In this document: positions 55,663-64,000 of the stretch, one piece after another
Numbering within the stretch: the stretch's first letter is position 1
Layout of the letters: each line of letters starts with the position of its first letter
NCBI GenBank assembly: GCA_018335855.1
Contig: JAGXRM010000030.1
Location: 1 to 64,000, forward strand
Reading direction: 5' to 3'
DNA: 64,000 nucleotides
Origin: Clostridiales bacterium
Lineage (GTDB): Bacteria > Bacillota > Dethiobacteria > Dethiobacterales > Dethiobacteraceae
Notes under the pieces: generated by a model
Database searches by the model: none
The model's input: only the letters and a program-made list of their open reading frames with translations
What the model was told of the DNA's origin: nothing
Made by a program: the position numbers and the translations under genes

Positions 55663-58257
55663 CTATTTCCCTTCTTTCAGCGCCTGCTGCAGTTTATACA
55701 GCAGTTGCATCGCTTCCAAAGGTGTAGTCGTCATCAAATCAACAGCATCCATCTGGTCTAAGATTTGCAACAATTCAGGTGAAGGAATAAACAACTGCAT
55801 CTGTTCATTCGTCACTGTAGCCGCCACTTCTTGGGCGGAGCTGCAAGGCGACTCCAGCGTTGCCAGGATTTCCCAGGACCGCTCTATCACCCGACGGGGT
55901 AGCCCAGCCAACCGTGCCACCTGAATACCGTAGCTATGATCAACACTGCCCGGTATCACTTTATGTAAAAAAACAATATCTTCCCCCCGCTCCTTTACAG
56001 CGGTAGCCAGATTCATCACAGCGGGGTACCGGGAAGCCATATCTGTCAGTTCATGATAATGGGTGGCGAACATGGTCAACGCTCCTACTCTGTCATATAA
56101 ATGCTCTACCACCGAGCGGGCAATGCTGATTCCGTCAAAGGTGCTCGTTCCCCGCCCTACTTCGTCAAGGAGTACCAGACTCTTCCCGGTGGCACCGTTT
56201 AATATTCCGGCCACCTCACTCATTTCAATCATAAACGTACTTTGACCGCCCACCAAATCATCGGCAGCACCAATCCGGGTAAATATCCGATCAACCACGC
56301 CGATACGGGCTTCTGCAGCAGGAACAAAACTGCCGATTTGCGCCATCAGCACAATCAGCGCCACTTGCCGCATATACGTGGATTTACCCGCCATATTTGG
56401 GCCGGTAATCATTAAAATCCGCCGGCTTTCGCGATCAAGAGAGACATCATTGGGAACAAACAGTTCATTCCGTAAAACTCTCTCAACAACAGCATGCCGT
56501 CCATCCCGGACTTCAATGCCGCAACTGTCCTCCACCCGGGGTCTGACATACCGGTTATCTCTGGCCACCTTAGCCAAAGACTGAAAAACATCGAGCGCAG
56601 CCAGTGTAGATGCTGTTTTTTGGATCTGCACCGTGTGCTGAGCTACGTGTTGCCGCACTTCAAGAAACACGTCATATTCCAAAGCGCAGATTTTTTCATC
56701 CGCCCCCAGAATCTGTGACTCATATTCCTTTAAATCGGGAGTAATAAATCGTTCAGCATTTGCCAACGTCTGTTTGCGTATAAAATCTTCAGGAACAAGA
56801 TGCTGATTCATTCGAGTCACTTCAATGTAATATCCGAACACCTTATTAAAGCCAATTTTTAAAGACTTAATCCCCGTCCGCGTCCGTTCTTTCCGTTCCA
56901 ACTCCAAAATATAATCTTTGCCGTGGCGGCGGGTATAACGCAACTGGTCTACTTCCCCGTGAAACCCGTCTCGTAAAAGGCCCCCATCTTTAATGGTAAG
57001 AGGGGGATCATCGGCCAATGCTTGACTGAGAAATATCGTCAAATCGGAGAGGTCAGGCAATTCTTGCGCCAATTTCCCCAGGGATGAGCCGCCCTTTTTC
57101 TCAAGCAGGAATCGAATCTGCGGGAGCATGGAAAGCGTCTTACGTAGTGCTACTAAATCCCTGGCATTAGCACTTTCACAGTGAACGCGGCCCATTAACC
57201 TCTCCAGGTCATAAACCTGGTCGAGCAGTTCCAAGAGTTCATCCCCCAGCACAACACTGTTAAACAATTCTTCAACCGTATTCAGGCGATCGTTAATGGC
57301 TTCCCTATCCAAAAGAGGCTGTTCTATCCAGCGCCTTAACAGGCGGGCACCCATGGCTGTCTGTGTTTTATCCAGTACCCAAAGGAGTGAACCGTATTTT
57401 TTTTCATCCCGAATCGTCCGGGTTAGCTCCAAATTGCGCCGCGTCGCGCCATCAAGGAGCATATATCCTTCAGGAAAGTACACAGCAGGCTTATGTAAGT
57501 GTTGCAGATCGTTTTGACTGTTATCCCTTAAATAACGGAGTGCCGCCCCTGCCGCAGGCACTCCCAGTGCAAAATCATTGCAGCCCAGCCCGTCCAGACT
57601 GGCCAACCTAAACTGCGACAGCAAAGTATTTTCTGCCTGCCGAAACGTAAAATGCTTGTCCGGGAATATATTGACAGAAGGTTGCCTGTCCATTCTGGCT
57701 ATGGTTTGCAAAAAGAAAGCATCATCCCGGGCACTCTCATTTATGAGGACTTCGGCCGGTTGCAAACGGGTTAATTCATCAGAGAGAATTTTCTCCGCCT
57801 GTTTTCCTTTGCCCTGGGTGACTACAAAATCACCGGTGGATACATCAACGGCGGCCAGTCCGTAGCCACCTTTGCCCGCATACACGGCAACTAGATAATT
57901 ATTGCTCTTCTCGTCCAACAAGGAAGACTCGATCACGGAACCCGGAGTAATCACCCGGATAATTTCCCGTTTAACAATACCCTTGGCCAGCTTCGGGTCT
58001 TCTACCTGTTCACAAATAGCGACCTTATAGCCCCGCTCAATTAGCCTGCCCAGGTAGTTATTCAGTGCATGATAAGGAAACCCGGCCAGCGGCACAGTGT
58101 CCCGGGCTGTCAGCGTAATTTCCAGCTCTTTGGCCCCGGTTTTAGCGTCGTCAAAAAACATCTCATAAAAGTCGCCTACCCGGAACAACAGAATCTTATC
58201 CTGGTTCTGTTCTTTAATTTCATTGAACTGCCGTATCATTGGTGTCTCAGCTTTCAA
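55663..58257 (-). CDS. mutS: DNA mismatch repair protein MutS
   Basis: The 864-residue protein carries the mismatch-binding FYEMF near the start, then connector, lever and clamp domains and the ATPase (GPNMAGKSTYMRQVAL, LLDEVGRGTSTFDG, FATHYHEL). I start it at TTG 58257 with GGGAGG eight bases ahead, which leaves the usual TPMIRQFNEIK N-terminus; a longer frame from 58335 adds unrelated residues. It overlaps the miaB end by 11 bases. Confidence 0.94.
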   Translation of the reverse strand: MKAETPMIRQFNEIKEQNQDKILLFRVGDFYEMFFDDAKTGAKELEITLTARDTVPLAGFPYHALNNYLGRLIERGYKVAICEQVEDPKLAKGIVKREIIRVITPGSVIESSLLDEKSNNYLVAVYAGKGGYGLAAVDVSTGDFVVTQGKGKQAEKILSDELTRLQPAEVLINESARDDAFFLQTIARMDRQPSVNIFPDKHFTFRQAENTLLSQFRLASLDGLGCNDFALGVPAAGAALRYLRDNSQNDLQHLHKPAVYFPEGYMLLDGATRRNLELTRTIRDEKKYGSLLWVLDKTQTAMGARLLRRWIEQPLLDREAINDRLNTVEELFNSVVLGDELLELLDQVYDLERLMGRVHCESANARDLVALRKTLSMLPQIRFLLEKKGGSSLGKLAQELPDLSDLTIFLSQALADDPPLTIKDGGLLRDGFHGEVDQLRYTRRHGKDYILELERKERTRTGIKSLKIGFNKVFGYYIEVTRMNQHLVPEDFIRKQTLANAERFITPDLKEYESQILGADEKICALEYDVFLEVRQHVAQHTVQIQKTASTLAALDVFQSLAKVARDNRYVRPRVEDSCGIEVRDGRHAVVERVLRNELFVPNDVSLDRESRRILMITGPNMAGKSTYMRQVALIVLMAQIGSFVPAAEARIGVVDRIFTRIGAADDLVGGQSTFMIEMSEVAGILNGATGKSLVLLDEVGRGTSTFDGISIARSVVEHLYDRVGALTMFATHYHELTDMASRYPAVMNLATAVKERGEDIVFLHKVIPGSVDHSYGIQVARLAGLPRRVIERSWEILATLESPCSSAQEVAATVTNEQMQLFIPSPELLQILDQMDAVDLMTTTPLEAMQLLYKLQQALKEGK

Positions 58258-59578
58258 GCCAGATCCTCCCCACCAGGCTCCATGTTCTAGCCTCCACAAT
58301 CTCCACCCGGACAATGTCTCCCGCCCGGATATCATCCCCTGAAAAATTCACTGTTTTACTACTCCGTGTCCTGCCGGTTAAGGTACGGGCATCTGTTTTA
58401 CTGGGCCCCTCTACCAGAACCTCTTCAATCTTTCCAATCAACGCTTCACTTCGTTGCAGGCTCCAACGGTTCTGCACCTCCAACAGCCTGCCGAAACGTT
58501 CTTTCTTAACTCCACTCGGCACCTGTCCAGGCAACTCAGCCGCAGGTGTTCCCTGTCGCGGCGAATATAAGAAAGTAAAAGCGGCGTCAAAGCCAACTTT
58601 TTCAACGATATCCAAAGTCTGGTTAAAATCTTCCTCAGTTTCTCCGGGAAAACCTACAATCAGGTCTGTGGACAACGCACAATCCGGCACATGCCGTTGC
58701 AGTATTTCCACCAAACCGAGGTAATGCTCCCGGCTATACCCCCGGTTCATCAATTCAAGAATACGGTTGCTGCCGGACTGAATCGGCAAATGAATATGCT
58801 CACAAATACTTTCACCGGCCGCAATCACCTTCGCCAGCTTTTCATTAAAATCACGGGGATGGGATGTCATAAAACGAACCCGGGCAATCCCAGTCTCCCG
58901 ATCAACACGCCCCAGCAAGTCCGCAAAATCAATATCATCTTCCAAATCTTTCCCGTATGAATTCACGTTCTGCCCCAGAAGTGTTACTTCTTTATATCCC
59001 CTGTCAGCCAGACCCTTAATTTCTGTTATAATATCACCGGGTAGCCGGCTCCGCTCCCTGCCCCGCACATAAGGTACAATACAATACGAGCAAAAGTTAT
59101 TACAGCCGTAGGTAATATTCACCCAGGCTTTAATCCCGTCTTTCCTCGTGGCAGGTAACCCTTCCACCACTTCCCCCGCATCTTCCCACAGATCCAGAAC
59201 GGTTTCCCCGCTCTCTTTTGCCCGCTGCAAAAGCTCGGGAAACGCAGCAATATTATGGGTACCAAAAATCAAATTCACGAACGGATAATTCTTTTTAATC
59301 TTCTTTGCCACTTCTCCCTGCTGTACCATACATCCCGAGATAGCAATCATCATCTCAGGCCTGTCCACTTTCATCTTTCCCAACCGGCCAATCCGCCCAA
59401 ACACCTTCTCCTCCGCCTTCTGGCGTACAGCACAAGTATTCATAATCACCAAATCAGCATCTGCAGCCTTTTCCACTTCCTCATACCCCAACTCATCCAA
59501 AAAACCCCGCAACGTCTCCGCATCCCGCTCATTCATCTGACACCCAAACACCTGCATCGTATATGTCTTCTTCAGCAA
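58247..59578 (-). CDS. miaB: tRNA-2-methylthio-N6-dimethylallyladenosine synthase
   Basis: The approximately 443-residue radical-SAM enzyme methylthiolates i6A37 after MiaA. It has the N-terminal cluster cysteines (FGCQMNERD, NTCAVR, SGCM), the radical SAM motif CNNFCSYC and a C-terminal TRAM domain. I prefer TTG 59578, eight bases after AGGAG; GTG 59587 is too close to it. Confidence 0.93.
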   Translation of the reverse strand: MLKKTYTMQVFGCQMNERDAETLRGFLDELGYEEVEKAADADLVIMNTCAVRQKAEEKVFGRIGRLGKMKVDRPEMMIAISGCMVQQGEVAKKIKKNYPFVNLIFGTHNIAAFPELLQRAKESGETVLDLWEDAGEVVEGLPATRKDGIKAWVNITYGCNNFCSYCIVPYVRGRERSRLPGDIITEIKGLADRGYKEVTLLGQNVNSYGKDLEDDIDFADLLGRVDRETGIARVRFMTSHPRDFNEKLAKVIAAGESICEHIHLPIQSGSNRILELMNRGYSREHYLGLVEILQRHVPDCALSTDLIVGFPGETEEDFNQTLDIVEKVGFDAAFTFLYSPRQGTPAAELPGQVPSGVKKERFGRLLEVQNRWSLQRSEALIGKIEEVLVEGPSKTDARTLTGRTRSSKTVNFSGDDIRAGDIVRVEIVEARTWSLVGRIWLES

Positions 59579-59589
59579 TATATCCACTC

Positions 59590-59750
59590 CTGGGACATGG
59601 GGACAGATTTTCGTCCCATTCCAAGTTTTTATGTATCGTTACCATTGTAATATAATTTACCCAAAAAGCAAAGCGGGGTTACCCCCGCTTTGCAACATCT
59701 TTATCCTTCAACTGTTATATATGGGCGAAATAACCTGTCCCCGTGTGCCG
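59590..59750. repeat. Diverged long-palindrome element, copy C
   Basis: TGGGACATGGGGACAGATTTTCGTCCCA at the left and ATAACCTGTCCCCGTGTGCC at the right echo the GGGGACGG core of copies A and B, inverted. The arms are much less perfect, and the sspH terminator lies between them. Confidence 0.5.
59663..59693 (-). terminator. Terminator after sspH
   Basis: GCAAAGCGGG/CCCGCTTTGC perfect 10-bp stem and T5 on the minus strand. Confidence 0.88.
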
Positions 59751-59933
59751 TTATCCTCTTGCACCGGGTTCGTGGAGTTCTGTGAATGGGACGTCCATAG
59801 TTGTGCATGTGCCCATTACTGTGACATTGGCAGTGTTTTCGTTGACACCTTCGATCCAGACTGGTTTGTCTTTGTAGATTACTTCAAATTTTTCATCGGA
59901 AGCCATGATTTGTATTGCTCTGCGTTTTTCCAA
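59751..59933 (-). CDS. sspH: H-type small acid-soluble spore protein
   Basis: The 60-residue protein reads MEKRRAIQIMASDEKFEVIY and later KPVWIEGVNENTANVTV, with the VPFTELHE end, matching SASP-H of Bacillus and Clostridia. It is packed into spores in the forespore. This is direct support for endospore formation. Confidence 0.9.
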   Translation of the reverse strand: MEKRRAIQIMASDEKFEVIYKDKPVWIEGVNENTANVTVMGTCTTMDVPFTELHEPGARG

Positions 59934-60002
59934 CTCGTCAGCCCCTTTGCATGTTTGTCTTTAGTATCAGCTGACTCCGTGACGATATGCATCAAAAGAA
60001 TA

Positions 60003-60020
60003 AAGGCGCCGAAGCGCCTT
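60003..60020 (-). terminator. Hairpin after the 151-residue surface protein
   Basis: AAGGCGC-CGAA-GCGCCTT; on the minus strand the loop is UUCG and T-rich sequence follows. Confidence 0.7.
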
Positions 60021-60036
60021 CTTATTAATTAATTAA

Positions 60037-60492
60037 TTATTTGGCAGTGACTGGTTGCAGTTTTTTCCGTCTGGTCGTGAACACGGCCAAACCAAGAATT
60101 CCGAGACCCGCAATAATAAGATACTTGGTATAGTCGTTAGCAGTGGCACCTGTGGCTGTAGTTTCTGCTTCGATACCAGTGGCTGTGACTTCTCCATCTC
60201 CTTCAATACCGATGGCTGTGGTACTCATAAGTTCCTCTGCAACGGGGTCTACTTCATTGTCCAAATACGGTTCAATTGGCTCCAGTTCTTCTAAATCAAT
60301 GGCAGTGATGACAACTTCTCCTTCAATGCCGACACCAACGATATTCTCCACCGGTTCGTCCATGATGGCAGTGATACCCATCATTCCTTCTTCCAACACC
60401 AATGGCTCTTCAAGAACCACCGCACCGGCCATGCCGGCAAAAAGCAATAGTACGGACATTGCAACAACGATCAACGGTAACATTTTCTTCAT
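60037..60492 (-). CDS. Secreted, membrane-anchored acidic protein
   Basis: The 151-residue protein has an N-terminal signal peptide (LPLIVVAMSVLLLFAGMAGA), an acidic central region with GIEGEVVITAI and GIEGDGEVTATGIE pseudo-repeats, and a C-terminal membrane helix (YLIIAGLGILGLAVF) followed by TRRKK, the arrangement of cell-wall-anchored or exported surface proteins. It has no LPxTG. It starts behind AAAGGGGG. Function unknown. Confidence 0.65.
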   Translation of the reverse strand: MKKMLPLIVVAMSVLLLFAGMAGAVVLEEPLVLEEGMMGITAIMDEPVENIVGVGIEGEVVITAIDLEELEPIEPYLDNEVDPVAEELMSTTAIGIEGDGEVTATGIEAETTATGATANDYTKYLIIAGLGILGLAVFTTRRKKLQPVTAK

Positions 60493-60569
60493 TTATGAAC
60501 CCCCTTTGTTATTGTAGTTCTTTTGACGCGAAAAAGTTTCAGGGGTTCCATTATTTTATATAGACTCCG

Positions 60570-61727
60570 TTAATTCTCACGAATTATTTCGCTTAGAGCA
60601 CTAAGGATGTGTTCTACATCGCTGGAAGTATTGGTCCATCCTAACGAGAAACGGAGAGTTCCCTGAGGAAATGTACCGATGGTCCGGTGAGCAAGTGGTG
60701 AGCAGTGTAGCCCGGAGCGAGTCATAATGCCAAAGCCTTGTTCGAGCATAAAACTGAGGTCACCGTTATCCATGCCTTTTACATTGATGGAAACGGTGGC
60801 AGCGGTGGTATGCGGGTTTTTTGTGCCGTAGACCTCGATTTCCGGCATCTCTGCCAGACCCAGAAGCAAGGCTGCTGTCAGTTCCCGTTTATGTTTTTGC
60901 AAGGTCTCCAGCCCCAGTTCATTAACCAGTTTTACACCTGCAGCCAGTCCGGCTATACCGGGAACATTCAGTGTGCCACTTTCAAATTTATCGGGAAGAA
61001 AGCCGGGCTGGTTCTCATCTTCTGATCGGCTGCCGGTTCCTCCCTCTACCAGAGACTCGGTAGCTTCCGCCGCTCTTTCGCTGATGCAGAGGCCGCCGAT
61101 GCCCGGAGGGCCCAGTAATCCTTTGTGACCGGTGAACGCCAGGTAGTCACAGTTCATGGCGCCAAAACCTAAGCTTTCACTGCCGGCAGTCTGGGCGACA
61201 TCTATGGCATAGAAAATATCTTTACCCTTCAGGATTTCGCCGACTTCATGAACGGGCAGAAATGTCCCGGTGACATTGGAAGCATGGGTAAGAACAACTA
61301 GTTTTGTCTGATTATTGATGGCATTTTTTACTTGTAGTGGGTCTAATGTCCCGTCTGTGTTGCACTGTACAACGTCCAATGTAACAGCCCGCTCCCGTAC
61401 GAGGCGGGTCAGAGGGCGAACAACTGAATTGTGTTCCATGGAAGAGATAATCACATGATCACCCTGTTGCAGGAGGCCTTTAATCAGGAGATTTAACGAA
61501 TACGTCACACTGGGGGTAAAGACCACTTGTTCCGGTTGAGGTACTTTGAAGAATTCGGCCATTAAAGCTCTTGAGTCATAAACTAACCGGGATGCATCTA
61601 ATGATCTGCGATAGCCGCCCCGTCCCGGGCTGCAACCAATATCCAGAAGAAAAGACGACATAGCTTCCGGCACCTGAGGATGTCTTGGAAATGTTGTGGC
61701 GGCGTGATCTGCATATACTTCCCTCAT
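60570..61727 (-). CDS. Cysteine desulfurase-like enzyme of the selenium module
   Basis: The 385-residue PLP enzyme of aminotransferase class V has YADHAATTFPRHPQV, SSMEHNSVVRPL and THASNVTGTFLPVHEV, the lysine in FTGHKGLLGPPG, and RSGLHCSPLAHR with a late cysteine. Such family members are found beside yedE/yedF/sel genes and probably mobilise selenium or sulfur. The gene overlaps the LysR gene by 4 bases, so the two form one transcript. Confidence 0.87.
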   Translation of the reverse strand: MREVYADHAATTFPRHPQVPEAMSSFLLDIGCSPGRGGYRRSLDASRLVYDSRALMAEFFKVPQPEQVVFTPSVTYSLNLLIKGLLQQGDHVIISSMEHNSVVRPLTRLVRERAVTLDVVQCNTDGTLDPLQVKNAINNQTKLVVLTHASNVTGTFLPVHEVGEILKGKDIFYAIDVAQTAGSESLGFGAMNCDYLAFTGHKGLLGPPGIGGLCISERAAEATESLVEGGTGSRSEDENQPGFLPDKFESGTLNVPGIAGLAAGVKLVNELGLETLQKHKRELTAALLLGLAEMPEIEVYGTKNPHTTAATVSINVKGMDNGDLSFMLEQGFGIMTRSGLHCSPLAHRTIGTFPQGTLRFSLGWTNTSSDVEHILSALSEIIREN

Positions 61728-62638
61728 TTTCTATCCTCCTGGTAATATGTTTTCATAATGAAATCCCTGAGAGCTTTAGCCGCAGGTGAAAGAATCCGTT
61801 TGTCGTGGTGGACAAGATAGAATTCTCGCTTTAAGTCCAGATCCTGTAGTGAACGGACAGCCACCAGTCCAAATTCCTGATAGTCTTCCATGACCAGCCT
61901 GGAGATAATAGTAATACCCAGCCCACGTCTTACGACTTGCTTGATTGTTTCCTGACTATTGTACACTGTAAAATGAATATCGTTTAGAGTAATTCCGTTT
62001 TTAAGCAGTTCCGCTTCAAAAAAGGAACGGGTACCGGAGCCTGGTTCCCTCATCAAAAGTTTATAGCCAATGATATCAGCAACCGTTAGGTTGTTTTTAT
62101 GTAATAATTCCTGGTATTCTTCCCTGTTTGGTACAGCCAAAACGAGTTCGTCGTTTAGAAGAGCGGTATATGTAAGTCTGGGCAAAAAATGTTTTTCGCC
62201 AACAATACCATATGGGTAATGATAGTTATGTACATCCTCGCATACCTGGCGGGAGTTTTCCTGTTTTAATGCAACCGAAACCATGGGAAACTGCAACTCA
62301 AAAGCGGCCACTATCTGGGGAAGCAAATACTGGCACGGTACAGAACTTGCCGCAATGGTAAGAGTTTCCTCACTGACTATATTACTGCTTCTGATGTCAG
62401 CCAGAGCGTTTGCCCGGATATCGAGGAGATCTCTGGCATAACGATACAGCGTTTCACCGGCTGAGGTTAAGATTATTTCATTTTTACCCCGGTCTAAAAG
62501 GGGCATGGCCAGTTCAGTCTCCAGGCTCTTCACATGGGCACTGACGGTTGGCTGACTTAAAAATAATTGCTGTGCAGCTTTAGAAAAGGAACGTTGCGCA
62601 ACAACGGCAACAAATGCTTCCAGTTGGTAGAACTCCAT
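61724..62638 (-). CDS. Selenium-associated LysR regulator
   Basis: The 304-residue LysR protein has an HTH (FVAVVAQRSFSKAAQQLFLSQPTVSAHVKSLE, residues 9-40) and the co-inducer domain (MREPGSGTRSFFEAELLKNGI). It is divergent from yedE with a 194-bp gap, the usual arrangement for autoregulation. The ligand is unknown. Confidence 0.87.
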   Translation of the reverse strand: MEFYQLEAFVAVVAQRSFSKAAQQLFLSQPTVSAHVKSLETELAMPLLDRGKNEIILTSAGETLYRYARDLLDIRANALADIRSSNIVSEETLTIAASSVPCQYLLPQIVAAFELQFPMVSVALKQENSRQVCEDVHNYHYPYGIVGEKHFLPRLTYTALLNDELVLAVPNREEYQELLHKNNLTVADIIGYKLLMREPGSGTRSFFEAELLKNGITLNDIHFTVYNSQETIKQVVRRGLGITIISRLVMEDYQEFGLVAVRSLQDLDLKREFYLVHHDKRILSPAAKALRDFIMKTYYQEDRK

Positions 62639-62832
62639 ATATTCACCGTCCTTGCGTTAGTATTTTCGCAAACAGAATGATAATTCCTGCCGCTGTCTGT
62701 GTGCAAAGTCATTTTTTGTATTCTTGTGTCATCAGTATTTTCTATAACAGCAAAAATGTAATAGTTAAAACCTATTTGTTAGTAGGATTTGCAGTAAGTA
62801 TAATGAATGTGGTTACTAATTATTGGAGGTGA
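62639..62832. promoter_or_regulatory. Divergent promoter region between the LysR gene and yedE
   Basis: No gene. It should hold the LysR operator; I see no certain TN11A box. AGGAGGTG-like TTGGAGGTG at 62824-62831 is the yedE ribosome-binding site. Confidence 0.4.
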
Positions 62833-63918
62833 ATGATGAATAAACGTTTAATTATTGTTAGCGGGATTATAGCGGGATTTTTTGGAGTGCTGCTTGTCCG
62901 GTTCGGCAACCCGGCCAATATGGGTGTTTGTGTTGCCTGTTTTGTACGGGACATATCAGGGGGGCTGGGCTTGCACAGGGCGGCAGCTGTCCAGTACATA
63001 CGGCCTGAAATATCCGGATTTATTCTTGGCTCATTTATTATTGCCTTGTTTGTAGGAGAGTTTCGCGCCCGCGGAGGCTCTTCCCCCATTATCCGCTTCT
63101 TTATTGGAATGGCTGTAATGATTGGAGCATTAGTTTTTTTGGGCTGTCCGCTGCGCATGGTTTTACGGCTTTCTGCGGGTGACCTGAATGCATTGGTTGG
63201 TCTGTTCGGATTTATTTTTGGTATCTATATTGGTGTACTTTTCCTGCGGCGCGGTTTTTCTCTGGGGCGTTCCTATAATCTGAGCTCCGGTAACGGTATG
63301 GCAATCCCTGTACTCGCTATTATATTGGTTATTCTTTTGATGACGGCACCTATATTTATCTTTTTCAGTGAAAGCGGTCCCGGCGCTGCCCGTGCTCCGT
63401 TTCTTATTTCCCTGGCGGCAGGTTTGATTATCGGCATGGTCGTTCAACGCAGTCGTTTATGTCAGGCTGGTTGTTTCCGTGACCTGATGCTGATTAAAGA
63501 CCCACACCTGCTTTACGGCTCTCTGGCGATCTTTGTCGCTGCTTTTATCGGTAATATGGCGCTTGGTTACTTCAAATTCGGCTTTGCCGGTCAGCCTGTC
63601 GCCCATACAGACGGTGTTTGGAATTTCCTTGGCCTTGCCGTTGTTGGCTTGGGTGCCACCCTTCTTGGCGGTTGCCCTCTGCGTCAGACGGTAATGGCCG
63701 GTGAAGGTGACTCGGATGCGGCCATGGTTTTTCTGGGATTGTTATTTGGCGCTGCTTTCTCCCATAACTTCGGGTTGGCCGCAAGTCCAGCCGGTGTCGG
63801 CGCAGCTGGTCAATGGGGCGCTGTGATTGCCGGGGCTTTCCTCCTCCTCGTCGGCTTTACATTTACACTGCCAAAGGTTAAAATCCCAGTTAAAGGGGGC
63901 GTCACCCATGAGCGGTAA
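62833..63918 (+). CDS. yedE: YedE-family selenium transporter
   Basis: The 361-residue membrane protein has about ten helices and the paired cysteine signatures of YeeE/YedE: GCPLRMVLRLSAGD (about residue 104) and GCPLRQTVMAGEGDSD (about 279), plus RLCQAGCFRDLML. These proteins are proposed to import selenium compounds. The yedF gene follows with an 11-base overlap. It starts behind GGAGGTG. Confidence 0.92.
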   Translation: MMNKRLIIVSGIIAGFFGVLLVRFGNPANMGVCVACFVRDISGGLGLHRAAAVQYIRPEISGFILGSFIIALFVGEFRARGGSSPIIRFFIGMAVMIGALVFLGCPLRMVLRLSAGDLNALVGLFGFIFGIYIGVLFLRRGFSLGRSYNLSSGNGMAIPVLAIILVILLMTAPIFIFFSESGPGAARAPFLISLAAGLIIGMVVQRSRLCQAGCFRDLMLIKDPHLLYGSLAIFVAAFIGNMALGYFKFGFAGQPVAHTDGVWNFLGLAVVGLGATLLGGCPLRQTVMAGEGDSDAAMVFLGLLFGAAFSHNFGLAASPAGVGAAGQWGAVIAGAFLLLVGFTFTLPKVKIPVKGGVTHER

Positions 63919-64000
63919 TATTGATGTGAGAGGCCTTTCCTGTCCCGAGCCGGTCATACGAACGAAACAAGCATTAGATCAGGGGTTAACCAATATCACT
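63908..64000 (+). CDS. yedF: YedF/TusA-like selenium metabolism protein (cut by window end)
   Basis: The first 31 residues read MSGNIDVRGLSCPEPVIRT, with the CPxP motif of SirA/TusA-fold proteins; the Cys is the sulfur or selenium carrier residue. The rest lies beyond the window. Sharing with yedE and the cysteine desulfurase is the standard selenium-trait arrangement; selD, selA and selB are expected further right. Confidence 0.82.
   Translation, partial: MSGNIDVRGLSCPEPVIRTKQALDQGLTNIT

Noticed and set aside
1-64000. CRISPR array, tRNA or rRNA gene
   Set aside because: No regularly spaced direct repeats were found, and no cloverleaf or rRNA sequence was recognised by eye. A short tRNA could be missed; tRNAscan would settle it.

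Overview
The window looks like a chromosome segment of a spore-forming, anaerobic-type Clostridia member (Firmicutes). Evidence: B. subtilis-like order glnA / YnbB-type lyase / hflX / spoVK / hfq / miaA / mutL / mutS / miaB, an H-type small acid-soluble spore protein, SpoVK, Gram-positive type LexA boxes, strong Shine-Dalgarno sequences, many TTG/GTG starts, and a selenium-utilisation cluster at the right edge. I see no rRNA, tRNA or CRISPR array.

Layout. (1) About 1-22 kb is an A+T-rich accessory region full of gene debris. It holds five toxin-antitoxin pairs (HicAB, MntA/HepT, a second MNT/HEPN pair, Phd/ParE, AbrB/PIN), remnants of a Wadjet anti-plasmid system (a JetA N-terminal piece and two JetD pieces, with JetB and JetC missing), fragments of an ADP-ribosylglycohydrolase, a peptidase and a ferredoxin, two tyrosine-recombinase fragments, an IS21 relic, two look-alike IS 5' ends with a hairpin before the start codon, and an ECF sigma/anti-sigma pair next to several exported proteins. 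(2) 22-30 kb carries a PAS-GGDEF-HD-GYP signalling protein, a flavodoxin-family reductase, adenine deaminase and a two-subunit CoA-transferase-like enzyme. (3) 30-38.6 kb, minus strand, is an alpha-glucan operon: DUF4912 protein, a fused GH57 branching enzyme-GT4 glycosyltransferase, GH15 glucoamylase, ROK kinase, debranching enzyme. (4) 38.8-47.4 kb has T-box-controlled leuA, a divergent lexA / YneA-like SOS pair, a MurE-type ligase, a DUF502 protein, nth and copA. (5) 47.6-59.6 kb is the glnA-to-miaB housekeeping block, followed by sspH. (6) 60.5-64 kb is the selenium module: cysteine desulfurase, LysR regulator, YedE transporter and the start of YedF.

The most interesting item is the CoA-transferase-like alpha subunit at 27984-28811. 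It is one continuous reading frame broken only by an in-frame UGA at 28293-28295. A perfect 7-bp hairpin with a GGC loop starts 16 nt after the UGA, with its loop 23 nt after it, the geometry expected of a bacterial SECIS element. Because the same window carries selenium-utilisation genes, this may be an undescribed selenoprotein; a nonsense mutation is the competing explanation. The partner subunit also seems to lack the usual catalytic glutamate. Other points are the Wadjet graveyard, a family of long perfect palindromes built around GGGACGGTTCT, and the GH57-GT4 fusion.
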